Source of the DNA: Microbacterium sp. BLY
Lineage (GTDB): Bacteria > Actinomycetota > Actinomycetes > Actinomycetales > Microbacteriaceae
Assembly (NCBI RefSeq): GCF_017939615.1
Contig: NZ_JAGKSR010000002.1
Coordinates: forward strand, 62,001 to 126,000
Direction of reading: 5' to 3'
DNA length: 64,000 nucleotides
Below, piece after piece: positions 55,533-62,789 of this stretch. Below the pieces are notes generated by a model that did no database searches, was not told where the DNA came from, and worked only from the letters and a program-made list of their open reading frames with translations. Both the position numbers and the translations under genes were made by a program. Each line of letters opens with the position of its first letter. The stretch's first letter is position 1.

Positions 55533-56651
55533 ATGAAGAAGATTCTTCTGTCGGCGACAGCGCTTGTCGTCGCGGGCGCATTCGCCCTCACCGGCTGCTC
55601 CTCGGAGCGCGGCGGTGACTCGGGTTCGGGGTCGGGCGAGGAGGCCGCCAAGGGCTTCGCCGCCGACTCCACGATCGGTGTCGCCCTGCCCGACAAGACC
55701 TCGGAGAACTGGGTCCTGGCCGGTCAGCTGTTCACCGACGGTCTCGAAGAGGCCGGCTTCAAGGCGGACGTGCAGTACGCGCCCGCCAGCAACACGGTCG
55801 CCGAGCAGCAGAACCAGATCCAGGCGATGGTCACCGGTGGCGCGAAGGTCATCATCATCGGCGCCAAGGACGGCAAGCAGCTCACCACGCAGGTGGAGGC
55901 CGCTCGCGACGCCGGTGTCGCCGTCATCGCCTACGACCGTCTGATCGAGAACACCGACGCCGTGGACTACTACGTCGCCTTCGACAACTTCGAGGTCGGC
56001 AAGCTCCAGGGGCAGGCGCTGCTCGACGGGCTGGCCGAGCGCGCGGGTCACGAGGCGCCGTACAACATCGAGCTGTTCTCGGGCTCGCCGGACGACGCCA
56101 ACTCGGCGGTGTTCTTCAACGGGGCGATGGAGGTGCTGCAGCCGAAGATCGACGACGGCACGCTGAACGTCGTCTCCGGGCAGACCGAGATCTCCCAGAC
56201 GGCGACCGAGGGCTGGAAGCCGGAGAACGCCCAGCGCCGGATGGACTCGATCCTCACGTCGAGCTACGGCTCGGAGACGCTCGACGGCGTCCTGTCCCCG
56301 AACGACACCCTCGCCCGCGCCATCATCACCTCGGCGCAGCAGGCCGGAAAGCCCGTGCCGGTGGTCACCGGTCAGGACTCCGAGGTCGAGTCGGTGAAGT
56401 CGATCATGGAGGGCGTGCAGTACTCCACGATCAACAAGGACACCGCGCTGCTCGTGGAGCAGGCCATCAAGATGGTCGGTCAGCTCCAGAAGGGCGAGGA
56501 GGTCGACGTCAACGACACCGACCAGTACGACAACGGCAAGAAGGTCGTCCCGGCCTACCTGCTTCCGCCGGTCATCGTGACCAAGGAGAACGCGGCCGAG
56601 GCCTACGCCAACGTGCCGAGCCTCCTCGAGATCGTGAAGTCGTACGAGTAA
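55533..56651 (+). CDS. Sugar-binding lipoprotein (ChvE/XylF-type)
   Basis: 372 residues. Lipobox ALTGCSSE (Cys ~22). The Peripla_BP_4 fold shows TIGVALPDKTSENWVLAGQLF, VIIIGAKDGKQLTTQVEAARDAGVAVIAYDRLI and VPVVTGQDSEVESVKSIMEGVQYSTI. ChvE-like proteins bind aldose monosaccharides. AGAGAAAGAG precedes the ATG. It is last in the operon, after ATPase and permease; in most CUT2 operons the binding protein comes first. Confidence 0.93.
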   Translation: MKKILLSATALVVAGAFALTGCSSERGGDSGSGSGEEAAKGFAADSTIGVALPDKTSENWVLAGQLFTDGLEEAGFKADVQYAPASNTVAEQQNQIQAMVTGGAKVIIIGAKDGKQLTTQVEAARDAGVAVIAYDRLIENTDAVDYYVAFDNFEVGKLQGQALLDGLAERAGHEAPYNIELFSGSPDDANSAVFFNGAMEVLQPKIDDGTLNVVSGQTEISQTATEGWKPENAQRRMDSILTSSYGSETLDGVLSPNDTLARAIITSAQQAGKPVPVVTGQDSEVESVKSIMEGVQYSTINKDTALLVEQAIKMVGQLQKGEEVDVNDTDQYDNGKKVVPAYLLPPVIVTKENAAEAYANVPSLLEIVKSYE

Positions 56652-56710
56652 GCCAGAGCACCGACGTCACGGATTCGCGTGACCCCGTCGTTCCCCGCGA
56701 ATGACGCACA

Positions 56711-56750
56711 GGACGAGCCGTCCGGACCTTCGGGTCCGGGCGGCTCGTCC
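56711..56750 (+). terminator. Strong hairpin terminator after the sugar importer
   Basis: A 40-nt stem-loop with a TTCG loop (56729-56732): GGACGAGCCG-T-CCGGACC pairs with GGTCCGG-G-CGGCTCGTCC, only one mismatch, followed by TCGTTC. It lies between convergent genes and may serve both. Confidence 0.85.
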
Positions 56751-56810
56751 TCGTTCTGGGGCGTGGTCCTGCGTGGCCCTGTGCGATCGCTCCGCCACCG
56801 CCCGGGCGAC

Positions 56811-58070
56811 TCAGCGGCGAGGACGAGGGCGAGAGCGAGGGCGCCGGCGAGAGCGACGGCGGAGGCGGACGGCCAGGCTCAGCGTCCGTCGGAGGGACAG
56901 GCCGAGGGCGAGCGCCGCCGCCGTCAGGACTGCGGCCACCGCGACGGGGGAGAGGGGACCGGCGCCGCTGGCGAGAGCGACTGCTCCCCACGCCGGCCCG
57001 ATCACGGCGCCGATGTTCAGCGCGGCGGTCGCGTACGACCCTCCCATGGTCGGAGCTCCGGAGGCGGCGTACAGCACCCGGGTGATCAGCGTGCTGCCGA
57101 CGCCGAACGACAGCACGCCCTGCACGAAGACGAGGGCCAGCAGTGCGATCGGCTGCGTCGCGACCGTCGCCAGGACGATCCAGCCGCCGAGCAGCAGCGG
57201 GGTGCCGATGGCGAGCAGTGCGGCGGCGTGGCGGTCCGCGAGGCGGCCTGCGATCGTCACTCCCGCGAACGAGCCGACGCCGAACAGCACCAGCGACACC
57301 GACACCGCCGCCGGGGGCAGGCCGGCGGTGTCGGTGACGACCGGTGCGAGGAAGGTGAAGACCGCGAACGTGCCCGCGTTGACCAGCGCCGCCAGGATCA
57401 TCGTGAGCGCGAGGCGGGGTGTCGCGAGCAGAGCGAGTTCCGCCCGCAGGGACGGGGGTGTGGTCTCTCCGGCGCTGTCCCGAACGGTGTCTCGCCCGGC
57501 GGGCGTCGCGGTCGTCTGCGCGGCGATCGTGGCCGGGACGCCGCGGAGGACGCCGAGGAACGCGACGACGCAGAGGAGAGCCACGGCGGCGAAGGGTGCC
57601 CGCCAGGTCAGCGCGGTGCCGAGCAGGGCGCCGGCGGGGACGCCGACGATGGTCGCGATGGTCGTTCCCGAGAGCAGGACGGCGAGCGCGCGCCCGGTTC
57701 GCTCCCGGGGCACGAGGAGGGTGGCGGTGCGCAGGGCGACGGCGAGGAACCCCGCGTTCGCCAGAGCGCTGAGCACGCGGGTGGCGAGCAGGAGGTCGAA
57801 CACCGAGGTCAGCGCGCCGACGATGTGGCAGAGGCCGAAGACGGCGAGGCAGGCGAGGAGGGTGCGGCGGGGCGGCCAGCTGCGGGCGAAGGCAGCCATC
57901 GTCGGGGCCCCGACGACCATGCCGACGGCGAAGGCGGACGTGAGCAGGCCGACCGTGCCGACAGGGATGTCGAGATCGGCGGACATCGCGGGGATGAGCC
58001 CCGCGAGCATGAATTCCGACGTGCCCATGACGAAGACCGCCAGGGCAAGGGCGTAGAGAGCGAACGGCAT
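56811..58070 (-). CDS. Cmx/CmrA-like chloramphenicol efflux MFS transporter
   Basis: 419 residues, 12 helices, DHA1 drug:H+ antiporter. The N-terminus MPFALYALALAVFVMGTSEF and the blocks GLLTSAFAVGMVVGAPTMAA, RVLSALANAGFLAVALRTAT and LSGTTIATIVGVPAGALLG closely match the Cmx/CmrA/Cml chloramphenicol exporters of actinobacteria. The last ~35 residues are an Arg/Ser-rich tail encoded by GAGGGC/GAGAGC-like hexamers. RBS GGAG is 7 nt upstream of the ATG. A leaderless leader-peptide ORF and a stem precede it, suggesting drug-inducible attenuation. Drug specificity is inferred from similarity only. Confidence 0.82.
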   Translation of the reverse strand: MPFALYALALAVFVMGTSEFMLAGLIPAMSADLDIPVGTVGLLTSAFAVGMVVGAPTMAAFARSWPPRRTLLACLAVFGLCHIVGALTSVFDLLLATRVLSALANAGFLAVALRTATLLVPRERTGRALAVLLSGTTIATIVGVPAGALLGTALTWRAPFAAVALLCVVAFLGVLRGVPATIAAQTTATPAGRDTVRDSAGETTPPSLRAELALLATPRLALTMILAALVNAGTFAVFTFLAPVVTDTAGLPPAAVSVSLVLFGVGSFAGVTIAGRLADRHAAALLAIGTPLLLGGWIVLATVATQPIALLALVFVQGVLSFGVGSTLITRVLYAASGAPTMGGSYATAALNIGAVIGPAWGAVALASGAGPLSPVAVAAVLTAAALALGLSLRRTLSLAVRLRRRSRRRPRSRPRPRR

Positions 58071-58115
58071 CGAGTTCTCCGAGGTGAGAGGGAAGAGGGA
58101 CTTCTCGTCACCACG

Positions 58116-58241
58116 GTCAGCGCCCGTGTCACGGCGCGCGTCGGCCAGGACGGCGGACGGGGATCAGCGGAGCACGGGGCTGACGGTGTGACCGGCAGCC
58201 CCCGACCTGTCTGATTCGGGACTCGACATGTCTCCACTCTA
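58116..58241 (-). promoter_or_regulatory. Candidate ribosome-mediated attenuator of the efflux gene
   Basis: TAGAGT (58241-58236 on minus) is 6 nt upstream of a 21-codon ORF. The last codons of that ORF (58173-58184) are complementary to 58116-58128 downstream (12 pairs with one bulge). The stem would be opened or blocked by a ribosome on the leader ORF. The efflux gene starts 93 nt after the leader stop. Confidence 0.5.
58164..58229 (-). CDS. Putative 21-residue leader peptide
   Basis: Encodes MSSPESDRSGAAGHTVSPVL followed by R and TGA. The ATG is 6 nt after a TAGAGT -10, the leaderless spacing seen for several confirmed-looking genes in this window. Short leaderless leader ORFs in front of antibiotic-resistance genes are known in actinobacteria. 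Coding is not proven; the evidence is position, spacing and the complementary stem. Confidence 0.45.
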   Translation of the reverse strand: MSSPESDRSGAAGHTVSPVLR

Positions 58242-58247
58242 TGGGAC

Positions 58248-58277
58248 GGTGCAGGTGCGGGTGCAGGTGCAGGTGCA
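58248..58277. repeat. (GGTGCA)5 hexanucleotide tract
   Basis: Five units, the second being GGTGCG. The tract begins 6 bp from the -10 of the leader-peptide promoter and covers its -35 position on the minus strand. Confidence 0.85.
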
Positions 58278-58453
58278 GCCGGAGACACGCCCCGGGCCCG
58301 GGCGAGGGAACCGGCCTCACGGATTCCAGCTCTCGGGAAGGGGAGTCGTCGCCGGGAGAGCCGCACCCGGGCGGACGTCACCGGGCAGGCGCCAGCGGGG
58401 TAGACGTGACAAGAGAGTGGCATCGCCAGGGTGAGACATCGCCGGGGAAGCCG
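58278..58453. other. Intergenic region without a recognised gene
   Basis: GC-rich gap between the efflux-gene promoter and the end of the HNH gene. It has loosely similar words (CGCCGGGAGAGCCG / CGCCGGGGAAGCCG) but no ORF, hairpin or promoter that I can support. Confidence 0.5.
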
Positions 58454-59971
58454 TCACCAATCGGGATCGTCGCCCGGGAGGCGCGACGGCACCCGGGGGT
58501 CACCCCCGGTCGAATCGGTGAACGTGACCGTGTGCGGCACCGGCGGCCGGTCGATGTACGTCCGTCCGGTCGGGCTCGTCCATTCGAGCACCCCGCCCGG
58601 GCGCTGTTCGACGTGCCACGGCGAGTGGTGTTTGAGCATGTGATGCCGTCGGCAGAAGGTCGCGAGGTTGTCGTGCGCGGTCTCGCCGCCGAGGGCGGCG
58701 TCGTGATTATGATCGAGGTCGCATTTCCGCGGCATCAGGCCGCAGCCGGGGAACCGGCATCGCTGATCGCGGGCCCGCAGGTGCCGGCGGAGGTCTTCGC
58801 TCGGCCGGTAGCGGTCGACGGCCAGCAGTGCACCGCTGATCGGGTGGGTGAGCACGCGGTCCCAGCCGCTCGCCGCTCCGGCGAGTCGGCGGGCCGTGGC
58901 CGGGTCGATGGGGACCACTCCGTCGAGTTCCGCGGGAAGCACCGGAGTCTCGGCCGACCCGCCGATCCGGTCGTCGTGCATGAGGCTGAGCACCGGCACC
59001 GTGACCTCGATCCGAGCCCGAAGCTCCGAGAGAAGCCCCGCTTCCGAATCGTGCCCCGCCGGAGCTCCCGTGAGGACGAGGTCAGCGAGCAGATCCGCGC
59101 GAAGCTGATCGATCGTCCTCTCATCGGAGGCGGAACCGGAAGCGGAAGCGGAGGCGGAGGCGGAACCGGAATCGGAGGCAGAACCGGAGCCGGAACCGGA
59201 ACCGGAACCGGCGGCGGAGGCGGAACAAGAGCCAGACGCGCCGGCGTCAGCGTCCGCGGCGGTCGAGAGGGCGGCGCCACCCTCGGCGAGGGCCTGGCGC
59301 GCCGCGTGCCGCCGTGCCCGCGCGTTCTCCTCACGAACGGCATGCGCCATCTGCGAGAGCCGGTCGTACATGCCGTGCACGAGGGCAGCCGGTCCGCGGG
59401 CTCCGAGCTCGGCCATCCCGTCGTCGAGATCGGTCACCCAGATCCGCCGCAGCTCCCTGGCATCGCGGTGACGTTCGACGAGCGTGCGCTCCTGGAACCG
59501 GTCGGCCAGTCGCCGCACCTGGCGACGCACCCGGTTCGGCGACTCGACCGCGGCCACTTCGATCGCTTCGTCCGCGAAGCGGGCACGATCGTCGGGGTCT
59601 GTGAGGTGCGCCCCCGCCTCGACGATCACGCGCGCGTGTGCCCCGCTGATCCGCCCGGCGCCCTGCGCCTGCCACACCGCGGGAAACCGCTCGACCAGCC
59701 AGGAGGCATCGGACATCTTGCGCTCGATGGTGCGGTCGCTCACGCGTTGCGCGGCGCCGATCTCGGCCGCGACCGTGCGGATCGCCATGTCGCCGCCGTC
59801 CGGGTGCCGGGCCTGCCGCGCGATGTCGACCGCGAGGCGCCCCGCCATCGCGAGCAGCCCGTCCCGCGCGGCCTGCATGCTGCTCAGGGTCTTCTCCGCC
59901 GCCTCCAGTCCGGCCACCAGATCGGCGAGGATCGCGATCTGGGAGTCTGTGGCATCGAGCAGTGCGGGCAT
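58454..59971 (-). CDS. HNH endonuclease of the DUF222/13E12 family
   Basis: 505 residues. An N-terminal DUF222 helical region (~1-330; AGRISGAHARVIVEAGAHL) is followed by a C-terminal HNH nuclease (~395-440): RCRFPGCGLMPRKCDLDHNH and ATFCRRHHMLKHH, with zinc-type cysteines, the catalytic DH and the second His pair. The family is multicopy in Microbacteriaceae and mycobacteria; its role is unclear, perhaps DNA repair or mobile-element biology. Residues ~245-280 are a Ser/Gly/Ala run coded by hexamer repeats. An SOS-box-like palindrome lies 29 bp upstream of the start, so DNA-damage induction is likely. Confidence 0.92.
   Translation of the reverse strand: MPALLDATDSQIAILADLVAGLEAAEKTLSSMQAARDGLLAMAGRLAVDIARQARHPDGGDMAIRTVAAEIGAAQRVSDRTIERKMSDASWLVERFPAVWQAQGAGRISGAHARVIVEAGAHLTDPDDRARFADEAIEVAAVESPNRVRRQVRRLADRFQERTLVERHRDARELRRIWVTDLDDGMAELGARGPAALVHGMYDRLSQMAHAVREENARARRHAARQALAEGGAALSTAADADAGASGSCSASAAGSGSGSGSGSASDSGSASASASASGSASDERTIDQLRADLLADLVLTGAPAGHDSEAGLLSELRARIEVTVPVLSLMHDDRIGGSAETPVLPAELDGVVPIDPATARRLAGAASGWDRVLTHPISGALLAVDRYRPSEDLRRHLRARDQRCRFPGCGLMPRKCDLDHNHDAALGGETAHDNLATFCRRHHMLKHHSPWHVEQRPGGVLEWTSPTGRTYIDRPPVPHTVTFTDSTGGDPRVPSRLPGDDPDW
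59125..59226. repeat. GGAACC/GGAAGC/GGAGGC hexamer tract inside the HNH gene
   Basis: About 17 imperfect hexamers in a row, all in frame. They encode alternating Ser with Gly, Ala or Asp in the linker between the DUF222 and HNH parts. Confidence 0.88.
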
Positions 59972-59999
59972 GACCTCAGTCCATCACCCACCACCGACA

Positions 60000-60017
60000 T
60001 TCGAACGAAGATTCGAA
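60000..60017. promoter_or_regulatory. Probable LexA (SOS) box
   Basis: TTCGAACGAAGATTCGAA contains TCGAACGAAGATTCGA, one mismatch from the actinobacterial LexA consensus TCGAAC-N4-GTTCGA. It lies between the divergent HNH gene (starts 59971) and hydrolase gene (starts 60062). Confidence 0.65.
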
Positions 60018-60061
60018 GGAGTCTGGCCGAAAGTCTGATCACGAAAAGGTAACGAACGTGA

Positions 60062-60829
60062 TTGACTGGCCCGGTGCTCCTGAACGTCATCGAAGCCGGG
60101 GAGGGCGACCGTGTCGCCGTGCTGCTGCACGGGATGATGGGGTCTGCCGAGAGTTGGCACCGCGTGGTCCCGCTGCTCGTGGAGCGGGGCTTCCGCGTGC
60201 TCGCCCTCGACCTGCCCGGCCACGGTCTCTCACCGCGTGATCCGGACCTCACGATCGAGTCGGCGGCGGATGCCGTCGTCGAGACCCTCGCGCAGCACCG
60301 GAGCCGCGCGGACGTGCACGCGGCGGACGGCCGCGCCCCGCTCGCCGTGGCCGTCGGCCACTCCTTCGGTGCCACGGTCCTGGCCGCCGCCGCACCTCGA
60401 CTCGACCCGGCTCTCGCGGTCTACGTCGACGCGCCCCTGGCCCTCCAGGGCGGCCAGGAACGCGCCGCTCTCGTCGCGCGGTACGAACACGACCGCCGCA
60501 CGCGGATGTCGCCCGCCGAACTGCGCCGGCTCCGTCCCTTCTATTCGGTGGACGACGCCGCGGTCGAGGCGCGCGCCGCCGCGCGGTTCGACCCCGCGAC
60601 GGCCGCATCCGTCTCCTGCGGGGCGGACGGGCAGTGGTCCGCGGCACCCGGCTCCATCGTCGTCCGCGCGGAGCCCAGCGCCTGGGTCACCGACGAGGAC
60701 GCGCGACGGTTCGAGCACGGCGGGGTGACGGTGCGCAGCATCCCCGGCGCCGCGCACACCGTGTGGCACAGCCACTTCGAGGTCTTCACCGCGGCGCTTC
60801 CGGAGATCTTCGCCCCATCGCTCGTCTGA
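60062..60829 (+). CDS. Alpha/beta-fold hydrolase
   Basis: 255 residues. Oxyanion region LLHGMMGSAESW (~20-31), nucleophile Ser in VAVGHSFGATV (~100), catalytic His in IPGAAHTVWHSHF near the C-terminus. The acid residue is likely in the segment before it. Substrate is unknown (esterase, epoxide hydrolase-like or C-C hydrolase). Start codon is uncertain: TTG at 60062 gives MTGPVLLNVIEAG, and GTG at 60074 gives a protein four residues shorter; neither has a good SD. It may share the SOS-box region with the divergent HNH gene. Confidence 0.8.
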   Translation: MTGPVLLNVIEAGEGDRVAVLLHGMMGSAESWHRVVPLLVERGFRVLALDLPGHGLSPRDPDLTIESAADAVVETLAQHRSRADVHAADGRAPLAVAVGHSFGATVLAAAAPRLDPALAVYVDAPLALQGGQERAALVARYEHDRRTRMSPAELRRLRPFYSVDDAAVEARAAARFDPATAASVSCGADGQWSAAPGSIVVRAEPSAWVTDEDARRFEHGGVTVRSIPGAAHTVWHSHFEVFTAALPEIFAPSLV

Positions 60830-60871
60830 CCGGGAGACCGCGCGACGTGGCGCGACTACCCTGGAGAGGAC

Positions 60872-62749
60872 ATGGCACATCTTCTCGGGGCCGAAGCCCT
60901 GCACCTCGAATACCCGACCCGCGTCGTCTTCGACGCCGTGACCCTCGGCATCGAGGAGGGTGACCGCATCGGCATCGTCGGCCGCAACGGCGACGGCAAG
61001 TCGAGCCTGCTCGCCATGCTCGCCGGCCGGAAGGAGCCCGATTCCGGACGTGTGACGGTCCGGGGCGGCACCCGCATCGGGGTGCTCGACCAGGCCGACA
61101 CGCTCCCCGACGACATCACCGTCGGTGCCGCGGTCGTCGGCGATCTCCCCGAGCACGAGTGGGCCGGCGATGCCCGCGTCCGCGACGTCATCGAGGGGCT
61201 GCTAACCGATCTGCCGTGGGACGCGGAGGTCGGCTCCCTTTCCGGCGGTCAGCGGCGTCGGGTGTCGCTCGCGAAGCTGCTGACCGGCGACTGGGACGTC
61301 ATCGCGCTCGACGAGCCGACCAACCACCTCGACGTCGAGGCGATCACCTGGCTCGCCGGGCACCTCAAGAAGCGCTGGCCCGCGAACGCCGGCGCCCTCC
61401 TCGTCGTGACCCACGACCGGTGGTTCCTCGACGAGATCTGCACCGAGACGTGGGAGGTGCACGACCGCATCGTCGAGCCCTTCGAGGGCGGCTACGCGGC
61501 TTACATCCTGCAGCGGGTGGAGCGCGACCGGATGGCGGCGGCGACCGAGGCGAAGCGACAGAACCTCGCCCGCAAGGAGCTCGCCTGGCTGCGTCGCGGT
61601 GCTCCCGCCCGCACGAGCAAGCCGAAGTTCCGCATCGACGCGGCCAACGAACTCATCGCCGACGTGCCCGAGATCCGCGACAAGGTCTCCCTGCAGTCGC
61701 TCGCTGTCTCGCGGCTGGGCAAGGACGTCGTCGACCTCCTCGATGTCGGGGTGACGTACCCTTCGACAGGCTCAGGGACCCAGGCTTCGACAGGCTCAGG
61801 GACCCAGGCTTCGACGGGCTCAGGGGCCCAGCCGGGCAAGACGGTGCTGAAGGACGTCGAGTGGCGCATCGCGCCGGGGGAGCGCACCGGCATCCTCGGC
61901 GTGAACGGCGCGGGGAAGTCGACTCTCCTCGGCCTCATCTCGGGCACCGTCGAGCCGACGGAGGGGCGGATCAAGCGAGGGAAGACCGTGCAGGTGCGCA
62001 CGCTCACCCAGCGCCTGGACGAACTCCTGCCGCACTGGAACGACCCGGTGCGCGTGGTCATCTCCGGTCTGCGCACGTCGTACACGCTCGGTGCGGGATC
62101 GAAGGCGCAGGACCTCACGCCCGGCCAGCTCCTGGAGCGGCTCGGATTCTCGTCCGCCCAGCTCTCCACCCCGGTGAAGGATCTGTCCGGTGGGCAGCAG
62201 CGGCGGCTGCAACTCCTGCTCGTCCTGCTCGACCAGCCGAACGTGCTCATCCTCGACGAGCCGACGAACGACATGGACACCGACATGCTCGCCGCGATCG
62301 AGGATCTCCTCGACTCCTGGTCGGGCACGCTCCTCGTCGTCAGCCACGACCGGTACTTCCTGGAGCGGGTGACGGATCAGCAGTATGCGATCCTTCCCGG
62401 TCCGGACGGCGCGGGGCGCCTCCGGCACCTCCCCGGCGGCGTCGACGAGTACCTGCGTCTGCGGCAGCGCGTCGAGAGCGGCCCCACCAAGTCGGCCGTC
62501 GCCGAGGCTCCGACGCCGAGCGGTCTCGACGGCGCGGCTCTCCGGGCGGCGCAGAAGGAGGCCGCCGCCCTCGAGCGCCGCATCCAGAAGCTCACCCAGC
62601 AGGTCGACGCGGCCAAGCACGCCCTCGCCGACCACGACCAGTCCGATTACGAGGGCCTTGGCGAGCGGATGAAGGCGATCACGGCACAGGAGGCCGAGAT
62701 CGAAGAGCTGGAGCTGCGCTGGTTCGAGCTCACGGAGGAGATCGGCTGA
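60872..62749 (+). CDS. ABC-F family ATPase (Uup-like)
   Basis: 625 residues, soluble, no membrane segments. NBD1: Walker A GRNGDGKSS (~40), signature LSGGQRRRVSLAKLL, Walker B VIALDEPTNHLD. The interdomain linker (~205-260) carries RKELAWLRRGAPARTSKPKF, the P-site tRNA interaction motif type. NBD2: [41 protein letters not shown]-terminal coiled coil of ~80 residues resembles Uup. ABC-F proteins act on the ribosomal E site. At residues ~296-320 three in-frame 24-bp repeats add PSTGSGTQASTGSGTQ-like sequence at the start of NBD2. GGAGAGG precedes the ATG. Confidence 0.93.
   Translation: MAHLLGAEALHLEYPTRVVFDAVTLGIEEGDRIGIVGRNGDGKSSLLAMLAGRKEPDSGRVTVRGGTRIGVLDQADTLPDDITVGAAVVGDLPEHEWAGDARVRDVIEGLLTDLPWDAEVGSLSGGQRRRVSLAKLLTGDWDVIALDEPTNHLDVEAITWLAGHLKKRWPANAGALLVVTHDRWFLDEICTETWEVHDRIVEPFEGGYAAYILQRVERDRMAAATEAKRQNLARKELAWLRRGAPARTSKPKFRIDAANELIADVPEIRDKVSLQSLAVSRLGKDVVDLLDVGVTYPSTGSGTQASTGSGTQASTGSGAQPGKTVLKDVEWRIAPGERTGILGVNGAGKSTLLGLISGTVEPTEGRIKRGKTVQVRTLTQRLDELLPHWNDPVRVVISGLRTSYTLGAGSKAQDLTPGQLLERLGFSSAQLSTPVKDLSGGQQRRLQLLLVLLDQPNVLILDEPTNDMDTDMLAAIEDLLDSWSGTLLVVSHDRYFLERVTDQQYAILPGPDGAGRLRHLPGGVDEYLRLRQRVESGPTKSAVAEAPTPSGLDGAALRAAQKEAAALERRIQKLTQQVDAAKHALADHDQSDYEGLGERMKAITAQEAEIEELELRWFELTEEIG
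61759..61831. repeat. Three tandem 24-bp units of the CTTCGACAGGCTCAGGGACC element inside the ABC-F gene
   Basis: Units start at about 61760, 61784 and 61808; the first two are nearly identical and the third has two changes. Unit length 24 keeps the frame; each encodes (A/P)STGSG(T/A)Q. The same element is in hrpA at 1061-1140. Confidence 0.92.
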
Positions 62750-62757
62750 CGGAGGAA

Positions 62758-62784
62758 TATCCTTCTCCCATGACTGTTGGGAGG
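62758..62784 (+). promoter_or_regulatory. -10 and SD-overlapping inverted repeat before the antiporter
   Basis: TATCCT (62758-62763) could be the -10. CTCCCA (62765-62770) and TGGGAG (62778-62783) are complementary with a 7-nt loop, and the right arm is the SD GGGAGG. It works as an RNA hairpin only if transcription starts upstream of 62765. Confidence 0.35.
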
Positions 62785-62789
62785 TAGCG

